Shown here in pieces: positions 1 to 8,945 of a DNA stretch of 64,000 nt. The stretch comes from Flagellimonas sp. HMM57. GTDB taxonomy: Bacteria; Bacteroidota; Bacteroidia; Flavobacteriales; Flavobacteriaceae. The stretch spans positions 620,001-684,000 of the forward strand of contig NZ_CP090004.1 of the NCBI RefSeq assembly GCF_021390175.1. Direction: 5' to 3'. The notes beneath the pieces are model-generated. The model was given only the letters and a program-made list of their open reading frames with translations. It ran no database searches and was not told the DNA's origin. The stretch's first letter is position 1, and every line of letters starts with the position of its first letter. The translations under genes and the position numbers were made by a program.

Positions 1-2
1 GA

Positions 3-62
3 GAACTATATGATGACATCATAGGCATAGGCTCGGTAAACTCAAGAACTATCAGTAATTAA
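3..62 (+). CDS. C-terminal end of an unidentified upstream gene (partial)
   Basis: An open frame enters from the left edge and runs for 19 codons to a TAA at 60-62, ending in residues IGSVNSRTISN. It lies in the same direction as the next gene and stops 29 bases before it, which fits the tail of a preceding gene. The fragment is too short to recognise a family, and a chance open frame cannot be excluded. Confidence 0.4.
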   Translation, partial: ELYDDIIGIGSVNSRTISN

Positions 63-91
63 TTATATTAGTCCCAAATCCTTGAAAAAGA

Positions 92-1279
92 ATGGGAAAA
101 ACCAAACCAAACCTAATAACCAAGGGCAGATATCAGCTTAAATTTAGAGGAACCGAATGTCTAAATTGCGGCCACCCCTTAGATATCAGTGACAGATATT
201 GCCCAAATTGCTCCCAAGCCAACAGCACCAAAAAACTGGTACTTAAAGATTTTTTTGATGAATTCTTCTCCAACCTCATCAACTATGATTCAAAACTGCT
301 GCAAACCCTGTATGCACTTTTGATTAGACCTGGTACGATTACCAAGGATTATATTAACGGAAAGCGTGTTGCTTATACAAATCCCTTTCGATTTTTATTA
401 AGCCTAGCATTCCTTTACCTTCTAATATTTACTTACAATGATAGGTTTTCAGCAGTAGACAAGGCTTTTGAAGGTTTTGATGAAAAGCTTGAACAAGCTG
501 AAGTAATGTCCCTTAATTTAACCCCTGAGGATAGCCTAATAGTACGAAAAGAAACGGAAAAAGTCCTTTCTCGATTAGATTCCATAGAGATTCCCGAAAC
601 CAATATATCAGAACAGCTGAAACTATTGGATTCCATTGACATTTTTGATTTGGAAAAGAAATCCAAAAGAAAAGATTCGCTCATTAAAGCAAATCCAAGG
701 GCCTATTTTAAAAGCATAAATGATAGTACCGGATGGAGCGATGTATTCTCGAAAATGGAATTCTTTGCTAGAAAGATAAAGCAGGATACACTAAGAAATT
801 TTTCCGATGCCATGAGCAGATATGGAGCAGGCAATAATTTTGAAGATAAAATAGCTTTTAACTCTTCCAACAGTTTGCGAAAGGCTATTCGAGAACCGGG
901 AAGCTTTTTAAATGCCACTATTTCAAAGTTGCCATTTGTGATTTTTTTCTTTTTACCCGTGTTCACCATTTTTATTTGGGTGGTATACATCAGAAAAAAA
1001 TATACCTACACCGATCATCTTATCTTTAGCTTCCACAACCAGTCATTATTATTTATCTTGCTCATCCTTAGCTTAATAATAGATTCAATTTTTGATACGG
1101 CAAGCTCAGGTATGTTTTTACTGATTTTCGGTATTTACCTATATAAGTCGATGCGGAAATTTTATGGGCAAGGAAGATTTAAAACAATTGTCAAATACAT
1201 TTTTCTGAATACAATATTCACCTTTTTAGCAGTATTTGTGGTGATAATATTATTGACGGGAAGTGCTTTTACTTATTAG
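92..1279 (+). CDS. DUF3667 family membrane protein with N-terminal zinc ribbon
   Basis: A 395-residue protein. Seen in the sequence: an N-terminal CxxC-x10-CxxC zinc ribbon (CLNCGHP ... CPNCSQA, about residues 23-40), a hydrophobic segment around 98-115, a long charged middle region (about 120-270), and three to four hydrophobic segments from about 280 to the C-terminus. This is the layout of DUF3667 proteins, which are common in Bacteroidota and have no established function. I infer an inner-membrane protein with the ribbon on the cytoplasmic side. The stop is 3 bases before apaG, so the two are probably co-transcribed. Function unknown. Confidence 0.8.
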   Translation: MGKTKPNLITKGRYQLKFRGTECLNCGHPLDISDRYCPNCSQANSTKKLVLKDFFDEFFSNLINYDSKLLQTLYALLIRPGTITKDYINGKRVAYTNPFRFLLSLAFLYLLIFTYNDRFSAVDKAFEGFDEKLEQAEVMSLNLTPEDSLIVRKETEKVLSRLDSIEIPETNISEQLKLLDSIDIFDLEKKSKRKDSLIKANPRAYFKSINDSTGWSDVFSKMEFFARKIKQDTLRNFSDAMSRYGAGNNFEDKIAFNSSNSLRKAIREPGSFLNATISKLPFVIFFFLPVFTIFIWVVYIRKKYTYTDHLIFSFHNQSLLFILLILSLIIDSIFDTASSGMFLLIFGIYLYKSMRKFYGQGRFKTIVKYIFLNTIFTFLAVFVVIILLTGSAFTY

Positions 1280-1282
1280 CAT

Positions 1283-1669
1283 ATGTTTACTCAAATAACA
1301 AAAGGGATAAAGGTTTCTGTACAGACTACTTTCGAGGGTACATTTTTTAAAAATTATAAAATGCACTATGCCTTTGGTTATACGGTTACCATAGAAAATC
1401 AAAGCAAGGATTCAGTTCAACTGACCGCTAGGCATTGGGATATTTTTGATGCTTTAAAAGAGCCAGAGGCTGTAGATGGTGAAGGTGTAATTGGTAAAAA
1501 ACCAGTTATTAAACCAGGTAAGTCACACACCTACAGTTCTGGTTGTTTGCTTGCATCGCCCATAGGTGCCATGCAAGGATATTATCACATGGTAAACTTA
1601 GCGTCATCCGAAGAGTTTGAAGTGGATATTCCCACCTTTAAATTTGCCGCTCCTTTCGCTGTAAACTAG
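1283..1669 (+). CDS. apaG: ApaG family protein
   Basis: A 128-residue protein that matches the ApaG/DUF525 fold in length (about 125 residues) and pattern: the beta-rich start, the ARHWDIFDA segment (about 49-57), the glycine motif GEGVIGKKP (about 66-74) and the C-terminal FEVDIPTFKFAAPF. ApaG was linked to cobalt/magnesium tolerance in enterobacteria, but its biochemical activity is unsettled. It follows the DUF3667 gene by 3 bases and precedes pruA, an arrangement consistent with one housekeeping cluster. No signal peptide or membrane segment is seen, so it is probably cytoplasmic. Confidence 0.9.
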   Translation: MFTQITKGIKVSVQTTFEGTFFKNYKMHYAFGYTVTIENQSKDSVQLTARHWDIFDALKEPEAVDGEGVIGKKPVIKPGKSHTYSSGCLLASPIGAMQGYYHMVNLASSEEFEVDIPTFKFAAPFAVN

Positions 1670-1703
1670 TTAGAAATCATTTTAGAATCGCTTTTCCTTT
1701 TAC

Positions 1704-1711
1704 TACCTTTG
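1704..1711 (+). promoter_or_regulatory. Bacteroidota -7 box (TACCTTTG) before pruA
   Basis: TACCTTTG matches the TAnnTTTG -7 consensus of the Bacteroidota primary sigma factor, 31 bases before the pruA ATG. No convincing -33 TTG was found at the expected distance, so the call rests on the -7 box alone. Confidence 0.45.
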
Positions 1712-1742
1712 ATGGAATTTTAACACATTAAATCCACCATAC

Positions 1743-3371
1743 ATGGGAAAAGGTTTTTTTCAAGTTCCAACTGCATATAACGAGCCTATTAAAAGTTATG
1801 CTCCGGGCACTCCAGAACGCGAGGAAGTACTAAAACAATACGACGAATACTACAAAGGAACCGTTGAAGTTCCGCTATATATAGGTTCAGAAGAAATAAG
1901 AACGGGGAACACACAATCCATGTCCCCCCCGCACGAACACAAACATATCGTCGGAAAATTTCACCTGGCCGAGAAAAAACATGTAGAACAAGCTATTGCC
2001 AATTGTTTAGAATCACGTGAGGCATGGGCTAATCTGCCTTGGGAACAACGCGCATCCATTTTCTTAAAAGCTGCCGAATTGATTGCCGGGCCATACCGAG
2101 CTAAAATCAATGCAGCCACCATGATGGCCCAGTCAAAAACTATCCATCAAGCTGAAATAGACGCTGCTTGTGAGTTCATCGACTTTTTGCGTTTCAATGT
2201 TGAATACATGACCCAAATTTACACGGAGCAACCAGAGTCTGCAGAAGGCATCTGGAACCGTGTAGAATATAGACCCCTTGAAGGTTTTGTATACGCCATA
2301 ACCCCGTTCAACTTTACGGCCATCGCCGGAAACTTGCCTGCAAGCGCCGCTATGATGGGCAATACCGTTATCTGGAAGCCTAGCGATAGTCAAGTTTTTT
2401 CAGCAAAAGTTATCATAGATGTATTTAAGGAAGCTGGATTGCCAGATGGTGTTATCAACGTAGTATTTGGAGATCCCGTGATGGTCACAGACACCGTTCT
2501 TTCCAGTCCAGATTTTTCAGGACTTCACTTTACAGGTTCTACATACGTTTTTAAGGAACTTTGGAAACAGATAGGGAACAATATCCATAACTACAAAACC
2601 TATCCAAGAATCGTAGGTGAAACCGGTGGGAAGGACTTCATTTTAGCACACCCCACTGCAAAGCCACAACAAGTAGCTACTGCTATAGTAAGGGGTGCTT
2701 TTGAATTTCAAGGACAAAAATGTAGTGCAGCTTCAAGGGTGTATTTACCAAAGTCGACTGCTGATGAAATTCTGGATTTGGTAAAAACAGACCTAAAATC
2801 CATTAACAAGGCAGGTTCTCCCGCAGATATGGAGAATTTTGTAACTGCCGTAATCCATGAGGGTTCATTTGATAAACTTGCAAAGTATATTGACCAGGCC
2901 AAAAAAGATGCCGATGTGGAGATTATTGCAGGGGGTACCTACGACAAATCCGTTGGTTACTTTATTGAGCCTACGGTTATCCTAACGAAAGACCCAAAAT
3001 ACACCACAATGTGTACTGAACTTTTTGGACCCGTAGTCACTATTTATGTCTATGAAGATGAAGATTGGGCCAAAACCTTAGAACTTGTTGATGGAACATC
3101 TGAATATGCATTGACTGGAGCCGTTTTAGCTACTGACAGGTATGCAATCGATGAAGCCACAAAAGCGTTGCAGAATTGCGCAGGTAACTTTTATATCAAC
3201 GACAAGCCAACAGGTGCCGTGGTAGGTCAACAGCCCTTTGGTGGTGCCAGAGCTTCTGGAACCAATGATAAGGCAGGTTCCGCCCAAAACCTGTTGCGTT
3301 GGGTATCACCAAGGTTGATCAAGGAAACTTTTGTAACACCCGAAGATTATCGATATCCATTTTTGGGATAG
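1743..3371 (+). CDS. pruA: L-glutamate gamma-semialdehyde dehydrogenase (1-pyrroline-5-carboxylate dehydrogenase)
   Basis: Oxidises glutamate-gamma-semialdehyde to glutamate with NAD, the second step of proline breakdown, in the cytoplasm. The 542 residues match the monofunctional P5C dehydrogenases of Bacteroidota. Visible motifs are the aldehyde dehydrogenase glutamate motif VGETGGKDF (about 291-299) and the catalytic cysteine in GQKCSAASR (Cys about 327), followed by the ELFGPVV and C-terminal FGGARASGTNDKAG segments typical of this subfamily. Proline dehydrogenase is not fused and is not in the window. A -7 box precedes the gene and a strong hairpin terminator follows, so it probably forms its own unit. 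Confidence 0.95.
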   Translation: MGKGFFQVPTAYNEPIKSYAPGTPEREEVLKQYDEYYKGTVEVPLYIGSEEIRTGNTQSMSPPHEHKHIVGKFHLAEKKHVEQAIANCLESREAWANLPWEQRASIFLKAAELIAGPYRAKINAATMMAQSKTIHQAEIDAACEFIDFLRFNVEYMTQIYTEQPESAEGIWNRVEYRPLEGFVYAITPFNFTAIAGNLPASAAMMGNTVIWKPSDSQVFSAKVIIDVFKEAGLPDGVINVVFGDPVMVTDTVLSSPDFSGLHFTGSTYVFKELWKQIGNNIHNYKTYPRIVGETGGKDFILAHPTAKPQQVATAIVRGAFEFQGQKCSAASRVYLPKSTADEILDLVKTDLKSINKAGSPADMENFVTAVIHEGSFDKLAKYIDQAKKDADVEIIAGGTYDKSVGYFIEPTVILTKDPKYTTMCTELFGPVVTIYVYEDEDWAKTLELVDGTSEYALTGAVLATDRYAIDEATKALQNCAGNFYINDKPTGAVVGQQPFGGARASGTNDKAGSAQNLLRWVSPRLIKETFVTPEDYRYPFLG

Positions 3372-3398
3372 TTTAAAGCTTTAGCTTAAAGTTTATAC

Positions 3399-3438
3399 TA
3401 GCCGTTATTCTTATATACAAGGAATAACGGCTATTTTT
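3399..3438 (+). terminator. Intrinsic terminator after pruA
   Basis: A perfect 12-base stem, TAGCCGTTATTC (3399-3410) with GAATAACGGCTA (3422-3433), has an 11-base loop and is followed by TTTTT. It ends just before the possible upstream start codon of the next gene. Confidence 0.85.
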
Positions 3439-3461
3439 ATATGGAATTCGTTCCAACCGAT

Positions 3462-4430
3462 ATGGCAAATACCATTATACATAGCGCTTTTTTTCTTGTA
3501 CCTCCAGAAGTGCAATTACTGGATATTACAGGACCTGCGCATTTGTTTTACGAAGCAAAAGAATATGGAGCGGAAATAAGAGCCCATTACCTGGGTATGG
3601 AAAACAAGGTGCAAGAGTTTTCCAGTGCAGGTTTGGCCCTAGGAAATCTTGAAACATTTTCAGATTTTTCACTTTGTGAAACAGACATACTTTTTATTCC
3701 CGGAATGGAATCCCATCTGTTCTATGCTGAAAGTTTTAAACTTAAGTACCATGATTTTTTTGAATGGTTACGTACCCAACGCAATCAAGGCGCTAAAATC
3801 TGTTCCGTATGCACGGGCACATACATACTTGCCTTTGCAGGGCTTTTAGATGAAAAAAACTGTACAACACATTGGAAGTATTTTGACGATTTTAAATCGA
3901 GGTTTCCTAAAGTCAGATTACTATCGGATAGATTACTGGTCAAAGACGGCAATCTATATTCAAGTGCTGGGGTTTCTTCAGGAATAGACTTGGCATTATT
4001 CCTCTTGGAAGAACTTTACGGTCCTGTTTTTACGGCAAAAGTTGCTAAAGAAGTGGTAATATATCTAAGAAGAACCGAGAATGACCCTCAACTCAGCATT
4101 TTTCTTCAATACCGCAATCATTTAGAAAACCGTATCCATCAAGTCCAAGATATACTTGCCCAGAATCTTGACAAGAAACTAAAAATCGAGAATCTAGCAG
4201 AACGGGTGTGCATGAGTCCAAGGAACTTGACCCGATTGTTCAAAAAAACCACTGGGGTAACCATCGGCAATTATCAAGATAAACTGAGAGTTGAAAGAGC
4301 GTCACAATTATTATCCAAAGGAGAAAAGGTACATGCCGTTGCACTCATGTGCGGTTTATCTAGCAGCAATCAATTGCGCACACTTCTAAAAAAATACAAG
4401 TATCCCTTACCGAACAAATTACAGCTCTAA
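3462..4430 (+). CDS. GlxA-type transcriptional regulator (DJ-1/PfpI domain plus AraC HTH)
   Basis: The N-terminal two thirds is a DJ-1/PfpI-like amidotransferase fold, with a nucleophile-elbow cysteine in SVCTGTYILA; the last ~100 residues are an AraC-type double helix-turn-helix (AERVCMSPRNLTRLFKK and VALMCGLSSSNQLRT). This is the architecture of GlxA/FtrA/CdhR regulators, most of which control amine or amino-acid catabolism through an unidentified small ligand. The ATG at 3462 is preferred over the in-frame ATG at 3441 because the latter lies only 2 bases beyond the pruA terminator and family members start just before this hydrophobic strand. The next gene encodes a second DJ-1 domain protein, suggesting a functional pair. 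Confidence 0.85.
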   Translation: MANTIIHSAFFLVPPEVQLLDITGPAHLFYEAKEYGAEIRAHYLGMENKVQEFSSAGLALGNLETFSDFSLCETDILFIPGMESHLFYAESFKLKYHDFFEWLRTQRNQGAKICSVCTGTYILAFAGLLDEKNCTTHWKYFDDFKSRFPKVRLLSDRLLVKDGNLYSSAGVSSGIDLALFLLEELYGPVFTAKVAKEVVIYLRRTENDPQLSIFLQYRNHLENRIHQVQDILAQNLDKKLKIENLAERVCMSPRNLTRLFKKTTGVTIGNYQDKLRVERASQLLSKGEKVHAVALMCGLSSSNQLRTLLKKYKYPLPNKLQL

Positions 4431-4482
4431 ATTTGTCCTTATTCTGAGTGCTTTTGTCCTTTTAAAAACTTGTATGATGCTC

Positions 4483-4490
4483 TAGTTTTG
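4483..4490 (+). promoter_or_regulatory. Bacteroidota -7 box (TAGTTTTG) before the DJ-1 fusion gene
   Basis: TAGTTTTG fits TAnnTTTG and lies 23 bases before the start codon at 4514. A TTTTG at 4452-4456 is 26 bases upstream, longer than the usual spacing, so the -33 element is uncertain. Confidence 0.45.
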
Positions 4491-4513
4491 ATAGCACATC
4501 AAACAATCATAAA

Positions 4514-5560
4514 ATGAACAGCTATAGTATATTTTTTGCACTCATATTTGGAATTACTTTTGCTTACCCACAAAGCGTAAATAGCGTTACGGATATCTAT
4601 GTTTGTCCTCCATGCGACTTACCTTGCGATACTATAGAATTTGATAAACCTGGCAAATGTGCTGCTTGCAATATGACTTTAATGAAAAAAGAAAAAGTAA
4701 AAACCATTGCATTTTATTTACAGGACCGAGTAGAGGTTTTAGATTTTGCCGGACCCATGGAAGTGTTATCCTATGCAGGTTTTAAGGTTTTTACGGTTTC
4801 CGCCACCAAAGCCCCTATAAAATCACAAGGGATATTGAGCGTTAATCCAGATTATAGTATTGAAAATGCACCAAAAGCGGATATTCTGGCATTTTTTGGT
4901 GGTAATGCTTCAGCAGCTTCACAGAACCCAAAAGTTATTGAATGGGTAAGAAAACAAGAAAATGTGGACTACTATTTTTCAGTTTGCACAGGAGCATTTG
5001 TTTTGGCCGAAGCAGGAATCTTGGATGGAAAAACTGCTACTACATTTCATAGGTCTTTGGACAACCTTCAAAATTCATATCCCAAAATTGATGTCAAGAA
5101 AAATGTGCGCTTTGTAGACAACGGTACAGTGATTACAACAGCCGGTATATCTGCTGGAATAGATGGTGCACTTCATTTGGTTGCTAAACTCCAAGGATTA
5201 AAATCTGCAAAGAGAGTAGCCCATAATATGGAATATGATAATTGGAAACCAGGTGACGGACTAATTTTATCCAATGACAGTCCCTATGAAGAAAAAACAT
5301 CAGTTTCTTTTTTGAAAGAGTTTGAAGGAACTTACGAATTTGAGGACGGTCAAATACAAATTGTGTTCAATACAGGCAAGGAAGACCTATACGCCATTAT
5401 CAATGACACTGCCTACCCAATCTTTCATGAAGAAGGAAACGTTTTTTCAGACATCAATAGTGACCCTATCTACTTTGAAAGAAATGATTCAAATAAAGTC
5501 ATTGGCTATTTACTTTCTGAAAATGGAAAACTTTTCAAAAAACTGACTGGTGAAAATTAG
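4514..5560 (+). CDS. Exported metal-binding-domain / DJ-1 (PfpI) fusion protein
   Basis: Three parts are visible in 348 residues. After a signal peptide (about 1-20) comes a small cysteine-rich domain, YVCPPCDLPCD ... KCAACNMTLMKK, about residues 29-59, resembling the heavy-metal-binding domain found at the ends of copper-efflux proteins. Next is a DJ-1/PfpI domain (about 64-245) with the nucleophile cysteine in SVCTGAFVLAEAGIL, closest in pattern to isonitrile-hydratase-like members. The last ~80 residues form a beta-rich domain like the DUF3471-type tails of beta-lactamase-fold proteins. I infer a periplasmic location. It sits 83 bases after a GlxA-type regulator. The enzymatic reaction is unknown. 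Confidence 0.75.
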   Translation: MNSYSIFFALIFGITFAYPQSVNSVTDIYVCPPCDLPCDTIEFDKPGKCAACNMTLMKKEKVKTIAFYLQDRVEVLDFAGPMEVLSYAGFKVFTVSATKAPIKSQGILSVNPDYSIENAPKADILAFFGGNASAASQNPKVIEWVRKQENVDYYFSVCTGAFVLAEAGILDGKTATTFHRSLDNLQNSYPKIDVKKNVRFVDNGTVITTAGISAGIDGALHLVAKLQGLKSAKRVAHNMEYDNWKPGDGLILSNDSPYEEKTSVSFLKEFEGTYEFEDGQIQIVFNTGKEDLYAIINDTAYPIFHEEGNVFSDINSDPIYFERNDSNKVIGYLLSENGKLFKKLTGEN

Positions 5561-5941
5561 TAATCCTTTAGCATCCGAGTAAAAATCACCTATACAGATA
5601 TCCCTCGCAAGAAATAATTTCAACACTATTTAAAAGACATCATCTGACTTTCTAGTGATGGTGTAAAATCAATCTAAATCTAACATATCACTCAATCAAA
5701 CAGGCATTTAGCTAATGCTACACGAACAGTTTAAAATATTTTATGTAAATTTAACGTTAATTAATTGTAAATTAAATGTATTTAAAATTATGAGGCAACG
5801 TTTTTTACAATGGAAATGGCAATTTTTAGACAGATATTATGCACTCTGGAATTATGCAAAAGCGTATTCTAGAAAATGTAGAGTGGTTTATCACAATATG
5901 CGCAATATATAAAATGTCCTTACCTGACTATTTCCAAACAA
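5561..5941. other. Intergenic region without a convincing gene
   Basis: This 381-base AT-rich stretch holds a hairpin at 5637-5664 (ACATCATC / GATGGTGT with one G-T pair, no T-run on the plus strand), a 10-base palindrome TTAACGTTAA at 5751-5760 and a second AACGTT at 5797-5802. A 65-codon open frame at 5715-5912 is rich in Trp, Tyr, Arg and Lys and resembles no family I know. The hairpin could terminate the minus-strand amylase transcript. Confidence 0.4.
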
Positions 5942-7780
5942 TCACTCTATTTGCTCAATAATCATTGAGGTTTTGCCTTCTACAACGAGTTCTTTGCCAA
6001 GCCCAACTTTCTGACTTGAAATTACTTCAAATCCACTATCAACTTCCTGTAACATTTCATCAAATCTGGATAAATCCAACGTCACCGATTTTGGGTTGTT
6101 ATTGATTATGGTCATGATTTTTTCGGATTCGGTATACCTAAAAAAGACATACACATTATCTTCTGGAACAAACTGCATGGTTTTCCCTGTATGGATAACC
6201 GATTTATCTTTTCTCCAATTGAACACTTTTTTGGTAAAATTGAAATAGTCATTTTGCAAATCAGTACGTCCGTCTTTGGTGAACGCATTGTTCTTGTCAC
6301 CTTCCCAACCACCAGGGAAGTCCCTTCGAATATCACCATCCCCAAAATCTTTTTTTCCTTTCATACCTATCTCACTACCATAATAAATCTGAGGTATGCC
6401 TCGAATTGTTGCTATCAGGGTCATAATAAGCTTATAATCTTCAATATCAGGATAGATTTCATTGATTCTGGGCGTATCGTGGTTTTCAGCAAATACTAAA
6501 AGATTATCAATATTGGGATAGAGAAAGTCGTTGACCATATTATCATAAATCTTTATGACACCTTTGTCCCATCTGGATTCTTCTTCGCTAAAAACCTCCA
6601 TCAATGCATCGTGCAAGGTGAAATCCATCATACTTGGACAATTGGAGTTATAACTTTGAAGTGCACCTATTTGACTATCCTTCTGCCAGTAAGCTATCTG
6701 TGCTTGATTATGCAACCAAACCTCCCCGACTATATTGAAGTTTGGATACTCCTCCATTATCGCTTTGGTCCATTTGGCAATACCTTCTTTATCATTATAG
6801 GAGTAGGTATCCACCCTAAAACCATCAAGATTTGCAAACTCTGCCCACCAGATTGCATTCTGGGTAAGGTAATTCAATACCAATGGATTGCTCTGGTTTA
6901 AATCTGGCATGGACTCTACGAACCATCCATCCATGCATAACTTAGCGTCTGCAGCAGAAGCATTTGGGTCATATTGGGTTGTCATTCTGTAGGAGGTATT
7001 CCTGTATCCCGGCCATTGATGGATCCAATCATACGTTGGAAGATCATCCATCATCCAATGTTCGGCTCCCCAATGATTGGTCACGTAATCCATAATCAAT
7101 TTCATATCACGTTTATGAAGTTCATTCCCTAAACGTTGATAGTCAGCATTGGTACCAAAGCGTGGATCAATTCGGTAATAATCACTTTGCGCATAGGTAT
7201 GGTAGGAATATTTCTCATCATCATCTTCAAGCAAAGGTGTACTCCATATTGCAGTGGCCCCTAGCTCCTTGATATAATCAAGATGGTCTATAATTCCTTG
7301 AATATCACCACCATGACGACCTCCTTCCAAGGTTCTATTTGCTTTTTCCTGCATTTCTTTATGGGAATCATTTGAAGGATTTCCATTGGCAAAGCGATCT
7401 GGCATAATCAGGTACATTACATCACTGGAATCAAATCCTTTTCGTAAGGCAGAATCTTCCCTACGTGATTTTAACTCATAAACATGCTTAAAAACAGTTT
7501 TTCCTTTTTTCGAAAACTCAATATCAAAAGTTCTCGCTGGTATATCTTTAGTATCAATGGTAACAAAAACATAGTTAGGATTCTCTGTTTTGATTATCCC
7601 CGTAACAGTAATTTCCTTTGTAACATTGACATCATAATCAGCGATGTTCTTTCCATAGAGCATTAATTGCAAAGACGTATTGTTCATACCGCTCCACCAA
7701 AAGGGCGGTTCAACTTTTTCAACTTGGGAAAATAGACCGAAGCTAATCAAAAAAAGAAGTAATAGAGGAGTAAATCTCAT
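5942..7780 (-). CDS. SusA-like periplasmic alpha-amylase / neopullulanase (GH13)
   Basis: Hydrolyses alpha-1,4 links of maltooligosaccharides or cyclodextrins after import into the periplasm. A signal peptide MRFTPLLLLFLISFGLFSQ precedes an N-terminal cyclomaltodextrinase-type beta domain (about 20-115) and a GH13 barrel. The four GH13 regions are intact: DYVTNHWG, GFRVDTYSY (nucleophile Asp), VGEVWLHN (acid/base Glu) and FAENHDTPR (transition-state Asp). I chose the ATG at 7780, because the 12 residues upstream would disrupt the signal peptide. It lies 56 bases downstream of lacI in the same direction and has its own good promoter within the lacI end. The subfamily is inferred from neighbourhood and architecture. 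Confidence 0.9.
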   Translation of the reverse strand: MRFTPLLLLFLISFGLFSQVEKVEPPFWWSGMNNTSLQLMLYGKNIADYDVNVTKEITVTGIIKTENPNYVFVTIDTKDIPARTFDIEFSKKGKTVFKHVYELKSRREDSALRKGFDSSDVMYLIMPDRFANGNPSNDSHKEMQEKANRTLEGGRHGGDIQGIIDHLDYIKELGATAIWSTPLLEDDDEKYSYHTYAQSDYYRIDPRFGTNADYQRLGNELHKRDMKLIMDYVTNHWGAEHWMMDDLPTYDWIHQWPGYRNTSYRMTTQYDPNASAADAKLCMDGWFVESMPDLNQSNPLVLNYLTQNAIWWAEFANLDGFRVDTYSYNDKEGIAKWTKAIMEEYPNFNIVGEVWLHNQAQIAYWQKDSQIGALQSYNSNCPSMMDFTLHDALMEVFSEEESRWDKGVIKIYDNMVNDFLYPNIDNLLVFAENHDTPRINEIYPDIEDYKLIMTLIATIRGIPQIYYGSEIGMKGKKDFGDGDIRRDFPGGWEGDKNNAFTKDGRTDLQNDYFNFTKKVFNWRKDKSVIHTGKTMQFVPEDNVYVFFRYTESEKIMTIINNNPKSVTLDLSRFDEMLQEVDSGFEVISSQKVGLGKELVVEGKTSMIIEQIE

Positions 7781-7813
7781 GGTGTCCTGCTTTAGAATTG
7801 AATGAATTTGGGG

Positions 7814-7844
7814 CAAAACTAGTACACGGAAAGTTATTAAACAA
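7814..7844 (-). promoter_or_regulatory. Full Bacteroidota promoter for the SusA-like amylase
   Basis: On the minus strand a -33 TTG (7842-7844) is followed after 20 bases by TAGTTTTG (7814-7821), matching TTG-N~19-TAnnTTTG. It overlaps the last codons of lacI and lies 33 bases before the amylase ATG, so the amylase can be transcribed apart from lacI. Confidence 0.6.
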
Positions 7845-8886
7845 TGACTTTCGTCGTATCTCTTTCTACTAGCTCGGTATCAATAAGGTAGGTCGAAAAT
7901 TGGGTTTGGTCCTCTTTTGAGTCAAGACTATCCAACAATATTCTAGCTGCCATTTCGCCCATTTGAATTCCATTTTGTTTGATAGTGGTAAGACTGGGGC
8001 GTGAATGTCTGGATAAAATTCCATCGGAAAAACTAATGACCGAAAGATCATCTGGAATCCTCAAGCCCCGCATTCTGGCGACATTCAAAACAGTAATAGC
8101 ATATATTTCGTTAACGGCAAAAACACCATCTATTTCTGGAAAAGCATCCAACTTTCTTCGAATCTCTTCATCCAGAAAAACTTGGTAATCGTTCATTCCT
8201 CCTCTATCATCCACCTTTACTATCAATTCTTCTCGTATGGGAATATCATTTTTGCGCAAAACTTCCAAGTACCCCTCAGTACGTAATTTTCCGATATTGA
8301 TGTAATCCCGCGTAGTTAAAAGAAGTATGTTTTTACAACCCGTTTTCAACAGATGTTCAACGGCTGTTTTTGCTGCCTTTTTATCATCGATAATAACTTT
8401 ATCGCATTCCAGTCCTTCGGCTACTCTATCGAACATTACAATAGGTATTCCCTGGCTTATGGACTCACGAAAATGATGGTATTCTTGATGGAACAACGTC
8501 TCCTTTGAAAGTGAAATAATAAAGCCATCAATACCACCGTCCACCATAAGGTCCATGTTGATAATTTCTTTTTCCATAGACTCACTGGAGACACTAATGA
8601 GTAAATTATATCCTCTGGAATTGGCTACTTTCTCAATGCCACTTATAACTTTAGCAAAGAAAAAATGAACGATTTCCGGTATGATCAATCCAATGGTCTT
8701 GCTCTTATTGTTCTTTAGGTTAAGGGCTATACTGTTGGGCCTATAATTGTACAATTTGGCAAAAGCTTGGATTTTATCTCTATTCTCTTGGCTTATTTCT
8801 TTGTTGTTATGAAGTGCCTTCGAAACTGTTGAAATGGATACCCCCAGTTCACTGGCAATTTTCTTCAAGGTCATTCTGGGTTTCAT
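7837..8886 (-). CDS. LacI-family transcriptional regulator of the starch locus
   Basis: A 349-residue regulator. The N-terminal LacI helix-turn-helix and hinge are clear: LKKIASELGVSISTVSKALHNN (about 6-27, key residues in that order) and the YRPNSIALNLK hinge helix (about 50-60). The rest is a periplasmic-binding-protein-like sensor domain with the usual VISFSDG and SRPSLTTIKQ segments. It lies between the SusA-like amylase and the divergent susCDE operon, so I infer control of both by maltose or a maltodextrin. Candidate operators with AACGTT cores lie in the 224-base divergent spacer. Whether it acts as repressor or activator cannot be read from the sequence. Confidence 0.9.
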   Translation of the reverse strand: MKPRMTLKKIASELGVSISTVSKALHNNKEISQENRDKIQAFAKLYNYRPNSIALNLKNNKSKTIGLIIPEIVHFFFAKVISGIEKVANSRGYNLLISVSSESMEKEIINMDLMVDGGIDGFIISLSKETLFHQEYHHFRESISQGIPIVMFDRVAEGLECDKVIIDDKKAAKTAVEHLLKTGCKNILLLTTRDYINIGKLRTEGYLEVLRKNDIPIREELIVKVDDRGGMNDYQVFLDEEIRRKLDAFPEIDGVFAVNEIYAITVLNVARMRGLRIPDDLSVISFSDGILSRHSRPSLTTIKQNGIQMGEMAARILLDSLDSKEDQTQFSTYLIDTELVERDTTKVIV

Positions 8887-8945
8887 GAAAAATTATGGAT
8901 TTAATAATTTAACCTAGGCATTATTTTCATACCAATTTTTATCCA

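Noticed and set aside
5751..5802. Two AACGTT sites downstream of the SusA-like amylase
   Set aside because: They lie at the 3' side of the amylase with no gene to control; AACGTT is expected by chance about every few kilobases in this DNA.
5715..5912. 65-codon open frame (begins MLHEQFKIFYVNL)
   Set aside because: Very AT-rich region, composition unlike the neighbouring proteins, no recognised domain and no promoter; probably chance.
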